The translations under genes were made by a program, and so were the position numbers. Of a stretch of 64,000 nucleotides of DNA, positions 45,981 to 53,941 are shown piece after piece. Positions within the stretch are counted from its first letter, which is position 1. Every line of letters starts with the position of its first letter. The notes under the pieces are model-generated. The model was not told the origin of the DNA. It was given only the letters and a program-made list of their open reading frames with translations, and did not search any database. Origin of the DNA: Nocardia brasiliensis ATCC 700358 (GTDB lineage Bacteria > Actinomycetota > Actinomycetes > Mycobacteriales > Mycobacteriaceae); the NCBI RefSeq assembly GCF_000250675.2, contig NC_018681.1, positions 5,022,001 to 5,086,000 on the forward strand, written 5' to 3'.

Positions 45981-47360
45981 TCAGACCCTCGTCATTCCTC
46001 TGATGGGGCTGATCGCCTGTGCCGCTTCGTGATCCGGCCCCAGTGGGATCCCGCTGCGATCGCGCAGCACCGCGGTCGCCACCAGGCTCAGCAGCACGAA
46101 CCCGCCGAGATAGAGCACGACCGAGGTGGTCGTGCCGGTGGCCCGGACGAGCGCCGTGGCGATCGTCGGCGCGAACGCGCCGCCGAGGATCGCCCCGAGC
46201 GCGTAGGACACCGCGACGCCGGAGAAGCGGACCGACGCCGGGAACAGCTCGGCGTAGAGCGCGGCCTGCGGGCCGTAGGTGAAGCCGAGGCCCACCGTCA
46301 GCAGCGCGAGTCCACCGCACAGCAGCCACGGATTGCCGGTGTCCACCAGCGGGAACAGCGGAATCAAGGCGGCGAGTACAAGCACCCAGCCGATGAGATA
46401 GGTTGTGCGCCTGCCGATTCGGTCGCTGAGCGCGGCACCGAGCCAGGTGCAGAGTAACCAGGTGACCGCGGAACCGGCGACCGCCCACAGTACCGGCCCG
46501 CGGTCGAGACCGACCGGCCCGTGCACATCGGTGGCGTAGTTCTGGATATAACCGCCGGTCGTCAGATACCCCACGGCGTTGTTGCCCGCGAAGACGAGCG
46601 CCGCGACGAGGACGAGCAGCCCGTGCCTGCGAAACAGCTCGAGGACGGGCATCGTCGCCCGTTCACTGCGCTCGGCGAGTTCCACGAAGACCGGGCTCTC
46701 CTCGACGCGCCTGCGGATGTAATGGCCGATCACGATGAGCACGATGGACAGCAGGAACGGGACGCGCCAACCCCATTCGAGGAAGGCGTCCCCCGGCGCG
46801 ATCACCGTCATCAGGGCCAGCACGCCGGAGGCCAGCAGCAGCCCGAGCGGGACGCCCACCTGCGGCGCGGCCCCGAACACCCCGCGCTTGCCGGCGGGTG
46901 CGTGTTCGACGGCCAGGAGCACGGCCCCGCCCCATTCCCCGCCCGCGGAGACGCCCTGCAGGATGCGCAGCAGGATCAGCGCGACGGGAGCGGCGATACC
47001 GATCGTGGCGTAGGTCGGGAGCAGGCCGATCAGCGTGGTCGCGGCGCCCATGGCCACCAGCGTCACCATCAGGATGACGCGGCGGCCGTACTTGTCCCCG
47101 AAATGACCGGCCAGGAACGCGCCGAGCGGGCGGAACAGGAAACTGATCCCCACCGTGAGAAAGGAGAGCAGGGTCGCGATCGAGTCTCCCGCGGGTTGGA
47201 AGAAGAGCTTGCCGAAGACCAGTCCGGCGGCCCCGGCGTAGACGAAGTAGTCGTACCACTCGATCGTCGTGCCGACCACGGTCGCGAAAACGACTCGGCG
47301 GCGGTCGGTTTCGCTGACGACCGGCGGGTTCGGCATCCCAGACCGGGGTGGCGCGCTCAT
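45981..47360 (-). CDS. MHS-family MFS transporter
   Basis: Proton symporter of 459 aa with 12 helices and MHS signatures GTTIEWYDYFVYAGAAGLVF, GHFGDKYGRRVILM and LQGVSAGGEWGGAVLLAVEHAP. Homologues import aromatic acids, dicarboxylates or osmolytes; an aromatic acid or amine is likely here. First gene of the minus operon; the ATG at 47360 has AAGGAG upstream, while the frame opens at 47417 inside the promoter region. Confidence 0.88.
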   Translation of the reverse strand: MSAPPRSGMPNPPVVSETDRRRVVFATVVGTTIEWYDYFVYAGAAGLVFGKLFFQPAGDSIATLLSFLTVGISFLFRPLGAFLAGHFGDKYGRRVILMVTLVAMGAATTLIGLLPTYATIGIAAPVALILLRILQGVSAGGEWGGAVLLAVEHAPAGKRGVFGAAPQVGVPLGLLLASGVLALMTVIAPGDAFLEWGWRVPFLLSIVLIVIGHYIRRRVEESPVFVELAERSERATMPVLELFRRHGLLVLVAALVFAGNNAVGYLTTGGYIQNYATDVHGPVGLDRGPVLWAVAGSAVTWLLCTWLGAALSDRIGRRTTYLIGWVLVLAALIPLFPLVDTGNPWLLCGGLALLTVGLGFTYGPQAALYAELFPASVRFSGVAVSYALGAILGGAFAPTIATALVRATGTTTSVVLYLGGFVLLSLVATAVLRDRSGIPLGPDHEAAQAISPIRGMTRV

Positions 47361-47435
47361 CTGGGACTCCTTCGATGCCGGACATGCTCTACGGCGGTGA
47401 AATGCGATCTGCGTCACTTGCGACGCGATTCACCA

Positions 47436-47459
47436 ATGATATACGATTTGAAATACGAT
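47436..47459. promoter_or_regulatory. Candidate operator in the divergent aromatic-catabolism promoter
   Basis: ATGATATACGAT (47436-47447) is a near-palindrome, and ATACGAT repeats 12 bases later (47453-47459), about one helical turn. It lies in the 121-base gap that must drive both the minus amine operon and the plus hpa operon. The best candidate binder is the GntR protein of the plus operon. A closely matching copy is at 30260. Confidence 0.45.
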
Positions 47460-47481
47460 GCAAGAGTGGTTGAGGAGGTTT

Positions 47482-48969
47482 ATGAAGATCGGCAACGACG
47501 CTGGCGCACAACGGTTTTCCACACTGCCCAGCCGGCCGGGCAAGATCGTCGCCGTCCATCTCAGCTACGCCTCCCGCGCGGATCAGCGTGGTCGCCGGCC
47601 GGCACACCCGTCCTATTTCCTGAAGCCGAGCAGTTCGGTCGCGGCGAGCGGCGGTGTCGTCGAGCGGCCCGCGGGCACCGAACTGCTGGCGTTCGAAGGC
47701 GAGATCGCCCTGATCATCGGCACCACCGCCCGCCGAGTGCCGATCGAATCCGCTTGGCAGTGCGTCGGTTCGGTCACCGCAGCCAACGATTTCGGCCTGT
47801 ACGACCTCAGAACGAACGACAAGGGCTCGAACGTACGCGCCAAGGGCGGCGACGGATTCACGCCGCTGGGCCCGGAACTCATCGATGCGCGCACCGTCGA
47901 CCCCGCCGCCCTGCGCGTGCGCACGTGGGTCAACGGCGAACTCGCCCAGGAAGACTGCGCGGCAGGAATGATCTTCGCACTCCCCCAACTGGTTTCGGAC
48001 CTCTCGCAGCACTTCACCCTCGAACCCGGCGACGTGATCCTCACCGGCACCCCGGCCGGATCGTCGGTCGTCGTGCCCGGCGACGTGGTCGAGGTGGAAG
48101 TCGACGCGCCCGGCGTGGCGGCGACGCCCAGCTCCGGGCGCCTGGTCACCACGGTCGAGCAGGGCAGCCACGAATTCGACCCCGCGCTCGGCTCACTTCC
48201 GTCGATCGATGACACCCAGCGGATCGAGGCATGGGGATCGCGAAGCGCCGCAGGGTTACCCGCGACCCGTGCCGTGCTTCCCGACGAGTTGCGCGACAAC
48301 CTGTCCCGGGTGCCGGTCGCGGCGTTGTCACAGCAGCTGCGCAAGCGTGGCTTGAACAATGTGACCATCGACGGCGTGCGGCCGGTGCGTCCCGGCACCC
48401 GGCTCGTCGGCATCGCGCGCACACTGCGGTTCGTGCCGAATCGCGAAGACCTCTTCGACGCGCACGGCGGCGGCTACAACGCGCAGAAGCGGGTCTTCGA
48501 CACCGTCGCGCCGGGCGAGGTGATCGTCATCGAGGCGCGCGGCGAGGCCGGATCGGGCACGCTGGGCGATATCCTCGCGCTCCGGGCGCAGGTGCGCGGG
48601 GCGGCGGGCGTGGTGACCGACGGCGGCGTCCGCGACCACGACGCGGTCGCCGAGATCGGCGTCCCGGTCTTCACGGCGGGCCCGCATCCGGCGGTCCTCG
48701 GCCGCAGGCACGTGCCGTGGGACGCCGATCTCACCATCTGCTGCGGTGGGGCTACCGTCCAGCCCGGCGACATCATCGTCGGCGACGGTGACGGGGTGCT
48801 CGTCCTACCCCCTGGCCTGGCCGCGGCAGTCGTCGACGATGCTCTCGAGCAGGAGATCCAAGACGGCTGGATCGCCGAGCAGGTCGGCGCCGGCCATCCG
48901 GTGCACGGGCTGTTTCCCCCCGATGCGGAATGGAAGGCGAGGTACCGAGAGTGGCGCAAGAGCCAGTGA
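47482..48969 (+). CDS. Fumarylacetoacetate-hydrolase / RraA-like fusion protein
   Basis: A 495-residue fusion. Residues ~15-240 form an FAH domain (LAFEGEIALIIG and LEPGDVILTGTPAG, with the acidic metal ligands). Residues ~255-480 form an RraA-like domain (VAALSQQLRKRGLNNVTIDGVRP, GAAGVVTDGGVRDHDAV, PGDIIVGDGDGVLVLP). In the homoprotocatechuate pathway HpaG, made of two FAH domains, isomerises and decarboxylates the ring-opened acid; this fusion occupies that slot. RraA-type aldolases also decarboxylate oxaloacetate, so the second domain may provide the decarboxylase. AGGAGG lies three bases before the ATG; ATG 47458 is an alternative. Confidence 0.85.
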   Translation: MKIGNDAGAQRFSTLPSRPGKIVAVHLSYASRADQRGRRPAHPSYFLKPSSSVAASGGVVERPAGTELLAFEGEIALIIGTTARRVPIESAWQCVGSVTAANDFGLYDLRTNDKGSNVRAKGGDGFTPLGPELIDARTVDPAALRVRTWVNGELAQEDCAAGMIFALPQLVSDLSQHFTLEPGDVILTGTPAGSSVVVPGDVVEVEVDAPGVAATPSSGRLVTTVEQGSHEFDPALGSLPSIDDTQRIEAWGSRSAAGLPATRAVLPDELRDNLSRVPVAALSQQLRKRGLNNVTIDGVRPVRPGTRLVGIARTLRFVPNREDLFDAHGGGYNAQKRVFDTVAPGEVIVIEARGEAGSGTLGDILALRAQVRGAAGVVTDGGVRDHDAVAEIGVPVFTAGPHPAVLGRRHVPWDADLTICCGGATVQPGDIIVGDGDGVLVLPPGLAAAVVDDALEQEIQDGWIAEQVGAGHPVHGLFPPDAEWKARYREWRKSQ

Positions 48970-49649
48970 ATCCCAGTGCTACGCAGAGCAAATCACAGGT
49001 CGCGTACCACTGGCTCAAGGAGCGGATCGCGCGGCAGGAGTACACGCCGGGCTACCGGCTGGTGCTCAGCACCATCGCCAAGGAACTCGACATGAGCGTG
49101 GTCCCGGTGCGCGAAGCCATCCGCCAGCTCGAGGCCGAGGGCCTGGTCACCTTCGAACGCAATGTCGGCGCGCAGGTTTCGATGGTGGACGATTCGCAGT
49201 ACCGGCACAGCATGCAGGCGCTGAGCGTACTCGAGGGTGCGGCCACCGCGCTCGCCGCGGGCCGCCTCACCGAGGACGACCTGCGCCGCGCGCGAGCGGT
49301 GAACGAGCGCATGGTCGAGTCCCTGGGCGATTTCGACCCGAGCGCCTTCACCGCGCTCAACCACGAGTTCCATTCGATCCTGTTCACCAAGTGCGTGAAT
49401 CCCCGCCTGGTCGCCCTCGTGGAGGCGGAATGGGCGCGTCTCGGGCATCTGCGGTCCTCGACGTTCTCCTTCGTCCCCGGGCGGGCGCACGAATCCGTGC
49501 GCGAACACGAGAACATCGTGCGCCTCATCGAGATCGGCGCACCGCTCGGCGAGATCGAGAAGGTCGCCCGCCGCCACCGCGCCGCCACGCTCGACGCCTA
49601 TCTGATCCACGAACACCCCGACGAGACTTTCGGCCTACCGGCCACCTGA
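48951..49649 (+). CDS. GntR-family regulator (FCD domain)
   Basis: Repressor of 232 aa with a winged HTH (AYHWLKERIARQEYTPGYRLVLSTIAKELDMSVVPVREAIRQLEAEGLVTFERNVGAQV) and an FCD ligand domain that typically holds a metal through Asp/His residues (FTALNHEFHSILF, HRAATLDAYLIHEH). The start overlaps the FAH-RraA gene; GTG 48951 is used, ATG 48930 is the alternative. Second gene of the hpa operon and probably its regulator, sensing a pathway acid. Confidence 0.87.
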   Translation: MAQEPVNPSATQSKSQVAYHWLKERIARQEYTPGYRLVLSTIAKELDMSVVPVREAIRQLEAEGLVTFERNVGAQVSMVDDSQYRHSMQALSVLEGAATALAAGRLTEDDLRRARAVNERMVESLGDFDPSAFTALNHEFHSILFTKCVNPRLVALVEAEWARLGHLRSSTFSFVPGRAHESVREHENIVRLIEIGAPLGEIEKVARRHRAATLDAYLIHEHPDETFGLPAT

Positions 49650-49669
49650 ACCCGGAACTGGAGTCGTTC

Positions 49670-51196
49670 ATGACGAACGCGGTGCGCACAGCCGCCACCC
49701 CGCATCTGCCCGCGGACCTGCCGACGCGGATCCAGCACTACATCGATGGCGCCTTCGTCGATTCGGTCGACGGCGCCACCTTCGGCGTCCTGGACCCGGT
49801 CACCAACGAGGTCTACGTCCGGGCGGCCGCGGGCAAGCGAGCCGATATCGACCGCGCGGTGTCCGCCGCGGCCAGCGCTTTTCGCGACGGACCCTGGCCG
49901 CGCATGCGCCCGCGCGAGCGGTCCCGCATCCTGTACCGGATCGCGGACATCGTCGAATCCCGGGACGCGCGGCTGGCCGAACTCGAATCGTTCGACTCGG
50001 GGTTGCCCATCACCCAGGCGCTCGGCCAAGCCCGCCGCGCGGCCGAGAACTTCCGGTTCTTCGCCGATCTCGTCGTCGCCCAGGTCGACGACGCCTACCA
50101 GGTGCCCGGGCAGCAGCTGAACTACGTCAACCGCAAGCCGATCGGCGTCGCCGGGTTGATCACCCCGTGGAACACGCCGTTCATGCTGGAGTCGTGGAAG
50201 CTGGGGCCCGCGCTGGCCACCGGAAACACCGTGGTGCTCAAGCCCGCCGAGTTCACGCCCCTGTCCGCGTCGCTGTGGGCCGGGATCTTCGAGGAGGCCG
50301 GACTACCGCGCGGCGTGTTCAACCTCGTCAACGGCATCGGCGAGGAAGCGGGCGACGCGCTCGTGAAACACCCTGGCGTGCCACTGATCTCGTTCACCGG
50401 TGAGAGTCGCACGGGCCAGATCATCTTCGGCAACGCCGCCGCGTCGCTCAAGGGGCTGTCGATGGAGCTGGGCGGAAAGAGTCCCGCGATCGTGTTCGCC
50501 GACGCCGACCTCGACGCCGCCGTCGACGCGACCATCTTCGGCGTCTTCTCGCTCAACGGCGAGCGGTGCACCGCGGGCAGCCGTATCCTCGTCGAACGAT
50601 CGATCTACGACGAATTCGTCGAACGCTATGCGGCGCAGGCGAAACGGGTAGCCGTCGGCTACCCGCACGATCCGGCCACCGAGGTCGGCGCGCTGGTCCA
50701 TCCAGAGCACTACGCCAAGGTGATGAGCTATATCGACATCGGCCGGTCCGAGGGGCGCCTGGTCGCCGGCGGTGGGCGGCCGGACGGGTTCGACTCCGGA
50801 AACTTCGTCGCGCCGACCGTGTTCGCCGATGTCGCGCCGGACGCGCGGATCTTCCAGGAAGAGATCTTCGGCCCGGTCGTCGCCATCACGCCGTTCGACA
50901 CCGACGCCGAGGCGCTCGCGCTCGCCAACGGGGTCCGCTACGGCCTCGCCGCCTACGTCTGGACCACGAATCTGCAACGCGCGCACACCTTCGCGCAGGC
51001 GGTCGAGGCCGGCATGGTGTGGCTCAACTCCAACAATGTCCGCGATCTGCGCACCCCGTTCGGCGGCGTGAAGGCCTCCGGACTCGGCCACGAGGGCGGT
51101 TACCGCTCCATCGATTTCTACACCGACCAGCAGGCCGTGCACATCACCCTCGGACCCACCCACAATCCCACCTTCGGCAAGCAGGCATCAGCGTGA
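49670..51196 (+). CDS. hpaE: 5-carboxymethyl-2-hydroxymuconate semialdehyde dehydrogenase
   Basis: NAD-dependent aldehyde dehydrogenase of 508 aa. It oxidises the semialdehyde formed by ring cleavage of homoprotocatechuate. VNRKPIGVAGLITPWNTPFMLESWK, the catalytic Glu in MELGGKSPAIVF and the nucleophile Cys in SLNGERCTAGSRI are present; the SLNGERC and NSNNVRDLRTPFGGVKASG stretches are characteristic of HpaE. GGAG precedes the ATG. It overlaps hpaD by four bases (GTGA). Confidence 0.92.
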   Translation: MTNAVRTAATPHLPADLPTRIQHYIDGAFVDSVDGATFGVLDPVTNEVYVRAAAGKRADIDRAVSAAASAFRDGPWPRMRPRERSRILYRIADIVESRDARLAELESFDSGLPITQALGQARRAAENFRFFADLVVAQVDDAYQVPGQQLNYVNRKPIGVAGLITPWNTPFMLESWKLGPALATGNTVVLKPAEFTPLSASLWAGIFEEAGLPRGVFNLVNGIGEEAGDALVKHPGVPLISFTGESRTGQIIFGNAAASLKGLSMELGGKSPAIVFADADLDAAVDATIFGVFSLNGERCTAGSRILVERSIYDEFVERYAAQAKRVAVGYPHDPATEVGALVHPEHYAKVMSYIDIGRSEGRLVAGGGRPDGFDSGNFVAPTVFADVAPDARIFQEEIFGPVVAITPFDTDAEALALANGVRYGLAAYVWTTNLQRAHTFAQAVEAGMVWLNSNNVRDLRTPFGGVKASGLGHEGGYRSIDFYTDQQAVHITLGPTHNPTFGKQASA

Positions 51197-52344
51197 CCAT
51201 CACTCCCGACTCCCCCGAACCTGTTGTGACCGCACAAAATCCGATTCGCCCGGCCGATCCGCTCCGCACGCCGGATTCCGCGCCGCCGGACGTGCTCCGT
51301 TGTGCCTACATGGAACTCGTCGTGACGGACCTCGCGCGCTCGCGTCACTTCTACGTCGATGTCCTCGGCCTGGTGGTCACCGAGGAAGACGAAAATACGG
51401 TCTACCTGCGGTCGTTCGAGGAATTCATCCACCACAACCTCGTGCTGCGCCAGGGGCCGATCGCCGCCGTCGCGGCCTTCTCCTACCGCGTCCGCGATCC
51501 CGCGGAACTCGACCGGGCCGTAGCTTTCTACACCGAGCTGGGCTGTCGCGTCGAACGGCGAGCGACCGGTTTCACCAAAGGCATCGGGGACTCGGTACGG
51601 GTCGAGGATCCGCTCGGCTTCCCGTACGAGTTCTTCTACGCCGCCGAACACGTCGAGCGGCTGGCCTGGCACTACGAACTGCACACCCCGGGCGCGCTGG
51701 TCCGGCTCGACCACTTCAACCAGGTCACGCCCGACGTGCCGCGGGCCGTGAAGTACATGGAGGACTTGGGTTTCCGGGTCACCGAGGACATCCAGGACGC
51801 GGCGGGCACGGTGTACGCGGCGTGGCTGCGCCGCAAGTCCACGGTGCACGACACCGCGATGACCGGCGGCAACGGGCCGCGCATGCACCACGTCGCGTTC
51901 GCCACGCACGAGAAGCACAACATCATCGCCATCTGCGACAAGCTCGGCGCGCTGCGCCTCTCGGACCGGATCGAGCGCGGACCCGGCCGCCACGGCGTAT
52001 CGAACGCCTTCTACCTGTACCTGCGCGACCCCGACGGGCACCGCGTCGAAATCTATACGCAGGACTACTACACCGGCGACCCGGACAATCCGGTGGTCAC
52101 CTGGGAAGTGCACGACAATCAGCGCCGCGACTGGTGGGGCACGGCGGTGGTGCCGAGCTGGTACACCGAGGCCTCCCTCGTGCTAGACCTGGACGGCAAT
52201 CCGCAGCCGATCGCGGCGCGGACCGACGATTCGGAGATGGCCGTCACGATCGGCGCCGACGGCTTCTCCTACACCCGCAAGCCGGACAGCCGCAGCGACA
52301 CCGGCCGGGCGCCCGGCGAGTACAAGCTCGGCGCGCAACTCTGA
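51193..52344 (+). CDS. hpaD: 3,4-dihydroxyphenylacetate 2,3-dioxygenase
   Basis: Type I extradiol dioxygenase (383 aa) of the vicinal-oxygen-chelate fold, cleaving homoprotocatechuate with Fe(II) or Mn(II). The metal ligands are His174 (RLDHFNQ), His233 (MHHVAF) and Glu286 (HRVEIYT); the 59- and 53-residue spacings equal those of Arthrobacter MndD (His155, His214, Glu267). The catalytic-His region TGGNGPRMHHV is intact. Starts at GTG overlapping hpaE. Confidence 0.94.
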   Translation: MTITPDSPEPVVTAQNPIRPADPLRTPDSAPPDVLRCAYMELVVTDLARSRHFYVDVLGLVVTEEDENTVYLRSFEEFIHHNLVLRQGPIAAVAAFSYRVRDPAELDRAVAFYTELGCRVERRATGFTKGIGDSVRVEDPLGFPYEFFYAAEHVERLAWHYELHTPGALVRLDHFNQVTPDVPRAVKYMEDLGFRVTEDIQDAAGTVYAAWLRRKSTVHDTAMTGGNGPRMHHVAFATHEKHNIIAICDKLGALRLSDRIERGPGRHGVSNAFYLYLRDPDGHRVEIYTQDYYTGDPDNPVVTWEVHDNQRRDWWGTAVVPSWYTEASLVLDLDGNPQPIAARTDDSEMAVTIGADGFSYTRKPDSRSDTGRAPGEYKLGAQL

Positions 52345-52355
52345 CAGGAGCACCG

Positions 52356-53141
52356 ATGCTGCCCAGCGAGGTAATCACCGCGATCGCCGACGAATTGGCC
52401 GCCGCGGAACAGGACCGCCGCACCATCCCCTTGCTGACCGCTCGCTACCCCGAGATGACGGTCGCGGATTCGTATGCGGTGCAGAACGAATGGCGCCGGC
52501 GCGGTATCGCGAACGGTCGCAAGCCCGTCGGCCGCAAGATCGGGCTCACCAGCAAGGTGATGCAGGCGGCGACCGGCATCACGGAGCCGGACTACGGCGC
52601 CATCTTCGACGACATGGTCTACGGCAACGGCGCCGTCATCGAACACGGCCGGTTCGCCAACGTGCGGATCGAGGTCGAACTCGCCTTCGTGCTCGGTGCG
52701 CCGATCGACGGCCCCGGCGCCACGATCTTCGATGTCATGCGGGCCACCGAATACGTGGTTCCGGCGCTGGAGATCCTGAGCTCGCGCATCGACCTGACGG
52801 GCCGGACCATCGTCGACACGATCAGTGACAACGCGGCGATGGGTGGACTGGTCTACGGCGGAAACCCGGTGCGGCCCAACACGGTCGACCTGCGCTGGGT
52901 GTCCGCACTGCTCTATCGCAACGAGACGATCGAGGAATCGGGTGTGGCCGCCGCGGTGCTCAACCACCCCGCGACCGGGGTCGCCTGGCTGGCGAACAAG
53001 CTCGCCGAGCACGGCGACCGGCTCGACGCCGGCGAGCTCGTGCTCGCCGGCTCGTTCACCCGGCCGCTGTGGGTCGAGCCGGGCGACACCATCCTCGCCG
53101 ACTACGGACCGATGGGAACGATCGCATGCCGCTTCGCCTGA
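52356..53141 (+). CDS. hpaH: 2-oxo-hept-4-ene-1,7-dioate hydratase
   Basis: Hydratase/decarboxylase-family enzyme of 261 aa. KIGLTSKVMQAATGITEPDYGAIFDDMV and VEVELAFVLG-type metal motif (RIEVELAFVLGAPI) with DTISDNAAMGGLVYGG identify HpaH. It adds water to the 2-oxoheptenedioate made by the decarboxylase, giving the aldolase substrate. CAGGAG precedes the ATG and its last 16 bases overlap hpaI. Confidence 0.92.
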   Translation: MLPSEVITAIADELAAAEQDRRTIPLLTARYPEMTVADSYAVQNEWRRRGIANGRKPVGRKIGLTSKVMQAATGITEPDYGAIFDDMVYGNGAVIEHGRFANVRIEVELAFVLGAPIDGPGATIFDVMRATEYVVPALEILSSRIDLTGRTIVDTISDNAAMGGLVYGGNPVRPNTVDLRWVSALLYRNETIEESGVAAAVLNHPATGVAWLANKLAEHGDRLDAGELVLAGSFTRPLWVEPGDTILADYGPMGTIACRFA

Positions 53142-53941
53142 ATCCGACCTTGCGCGAGGTGCTGGCAAACACCGACCGGCCGCTGTACGGCGGCTGGATC
53201 ACCACCGGGTCGCCGGTGGTCGCCGAGATCATGGCCGGGTCCGGGCTCGACTGGGTGCTCATCGACATGGAGCACGCCCCGAACGGGCTGGAATCCGTTC
53301 TCGCGCAACTGTATGCGGTGTCCGGCTACGCCGTGACGCCGGCCGTCCGGGTACCCGTGGGTGACACCGTGATCATCAAGCAGGTCCTGGATCTGGGTGC
53401 GCAGAACATTCTGGTGCCGATGGTCGCCACCGCCGAGCAAGCGCGCGATGTCGCTGCGGCGGCGCAATACCCGCCGTTCGGGCGACGCGGGGTGGGCAGC
53501 GCGCTCGCGCGATCCGCGCGCTGGAATCGCGTCGACGGCTACCTCCCCGAGGCCGCCGGCCACGTGTCGGTGTTCGTGCAGATCGAGACGCCGGAGGGCA
53601 TCGACAATGCCCGCGCCATCGCCGAAACCCCCGGCATCGACGGAGTTTTCGTCGGCCCCAGCGATCTCGCGGCCGCGATGGGGTTGCTCGGTCAGCAGAC
53701 CCATCCGGATGTCACCGCCCGGGTGCGCCACGCCTTCACCGAAGTCCTGGCGACCGGGAAACCCGTGGGCGTGAACGCGTTCGACCCGGATCAGGCCGCG
53801 GTGTACGCCCACCACGGGGCGACGTTCCTGCTCGTCGGAGCGGACGCCGCGCTGCTCGCCCGCGGGTCGGAGGCGCTGGCCCACCGATTCATCGGCTCGC
53901 CACGCGACGAGCCCGACCGACACCGAAGGATTGCGCAATGA
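53126..53941 (+). CDS. hpaI: 4-hydroxy-2-oxoheptanedioate aldolase
   Basis: Class II pyruvate aldolase of 271 aa that splits 4-hydroxy-2-oxoheptanedioate into pyruvate and succinate semialdehyde. His50, Arg75, Glu154 and Asp180 match His45, Arg70, Glu149 and Asp175 of E. coli HpaI with a constant offset of five. Motifs GWITTGSPVVAEIMAGSGLD, VQIETPEGIDN and VFVGPSDLAAAMG. The start overlaps hpaH; the stop overlaps the next gene in ATGA. Confidence 0.94.
   Translation: MPLRLNPTLREVLANTDRPLYGGWITTGSPVVAEIMAGSGLDWVLIDMEHAPNGLESVLAQLYAVSGYAVTPAVRVPVGDTVIIKQVLDLGAQNILVPMVATAEQARDVAAAAQYPPFGRRGVGSALARSARWNRVDGYLPEAAGHVSVFVQIETPEGIDNARAIAETPGIDGVFVGPSDLAAAMGLLGQQTHPDVTARVRHAFTEVLATGKPVGVNAFDPDQAAVYAHHGATFLLVGADAALLARGSEALAHRFIGSPRDEPDRHRRIAQ

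Noticed and set aside
44094..46457. 787-codon open frame on + over the aromatic hydroxylase
   Set aside because: Antisense shadow of an intact flavoprotein gene.
42580..46488. 1302-codon minus frame, seemingly a large fusion with the APC permease
   Set aside because: Only the last 490 codons are permease; the upstream part is a shadow of the hydroxylase and MHS genes, which have their own frames.
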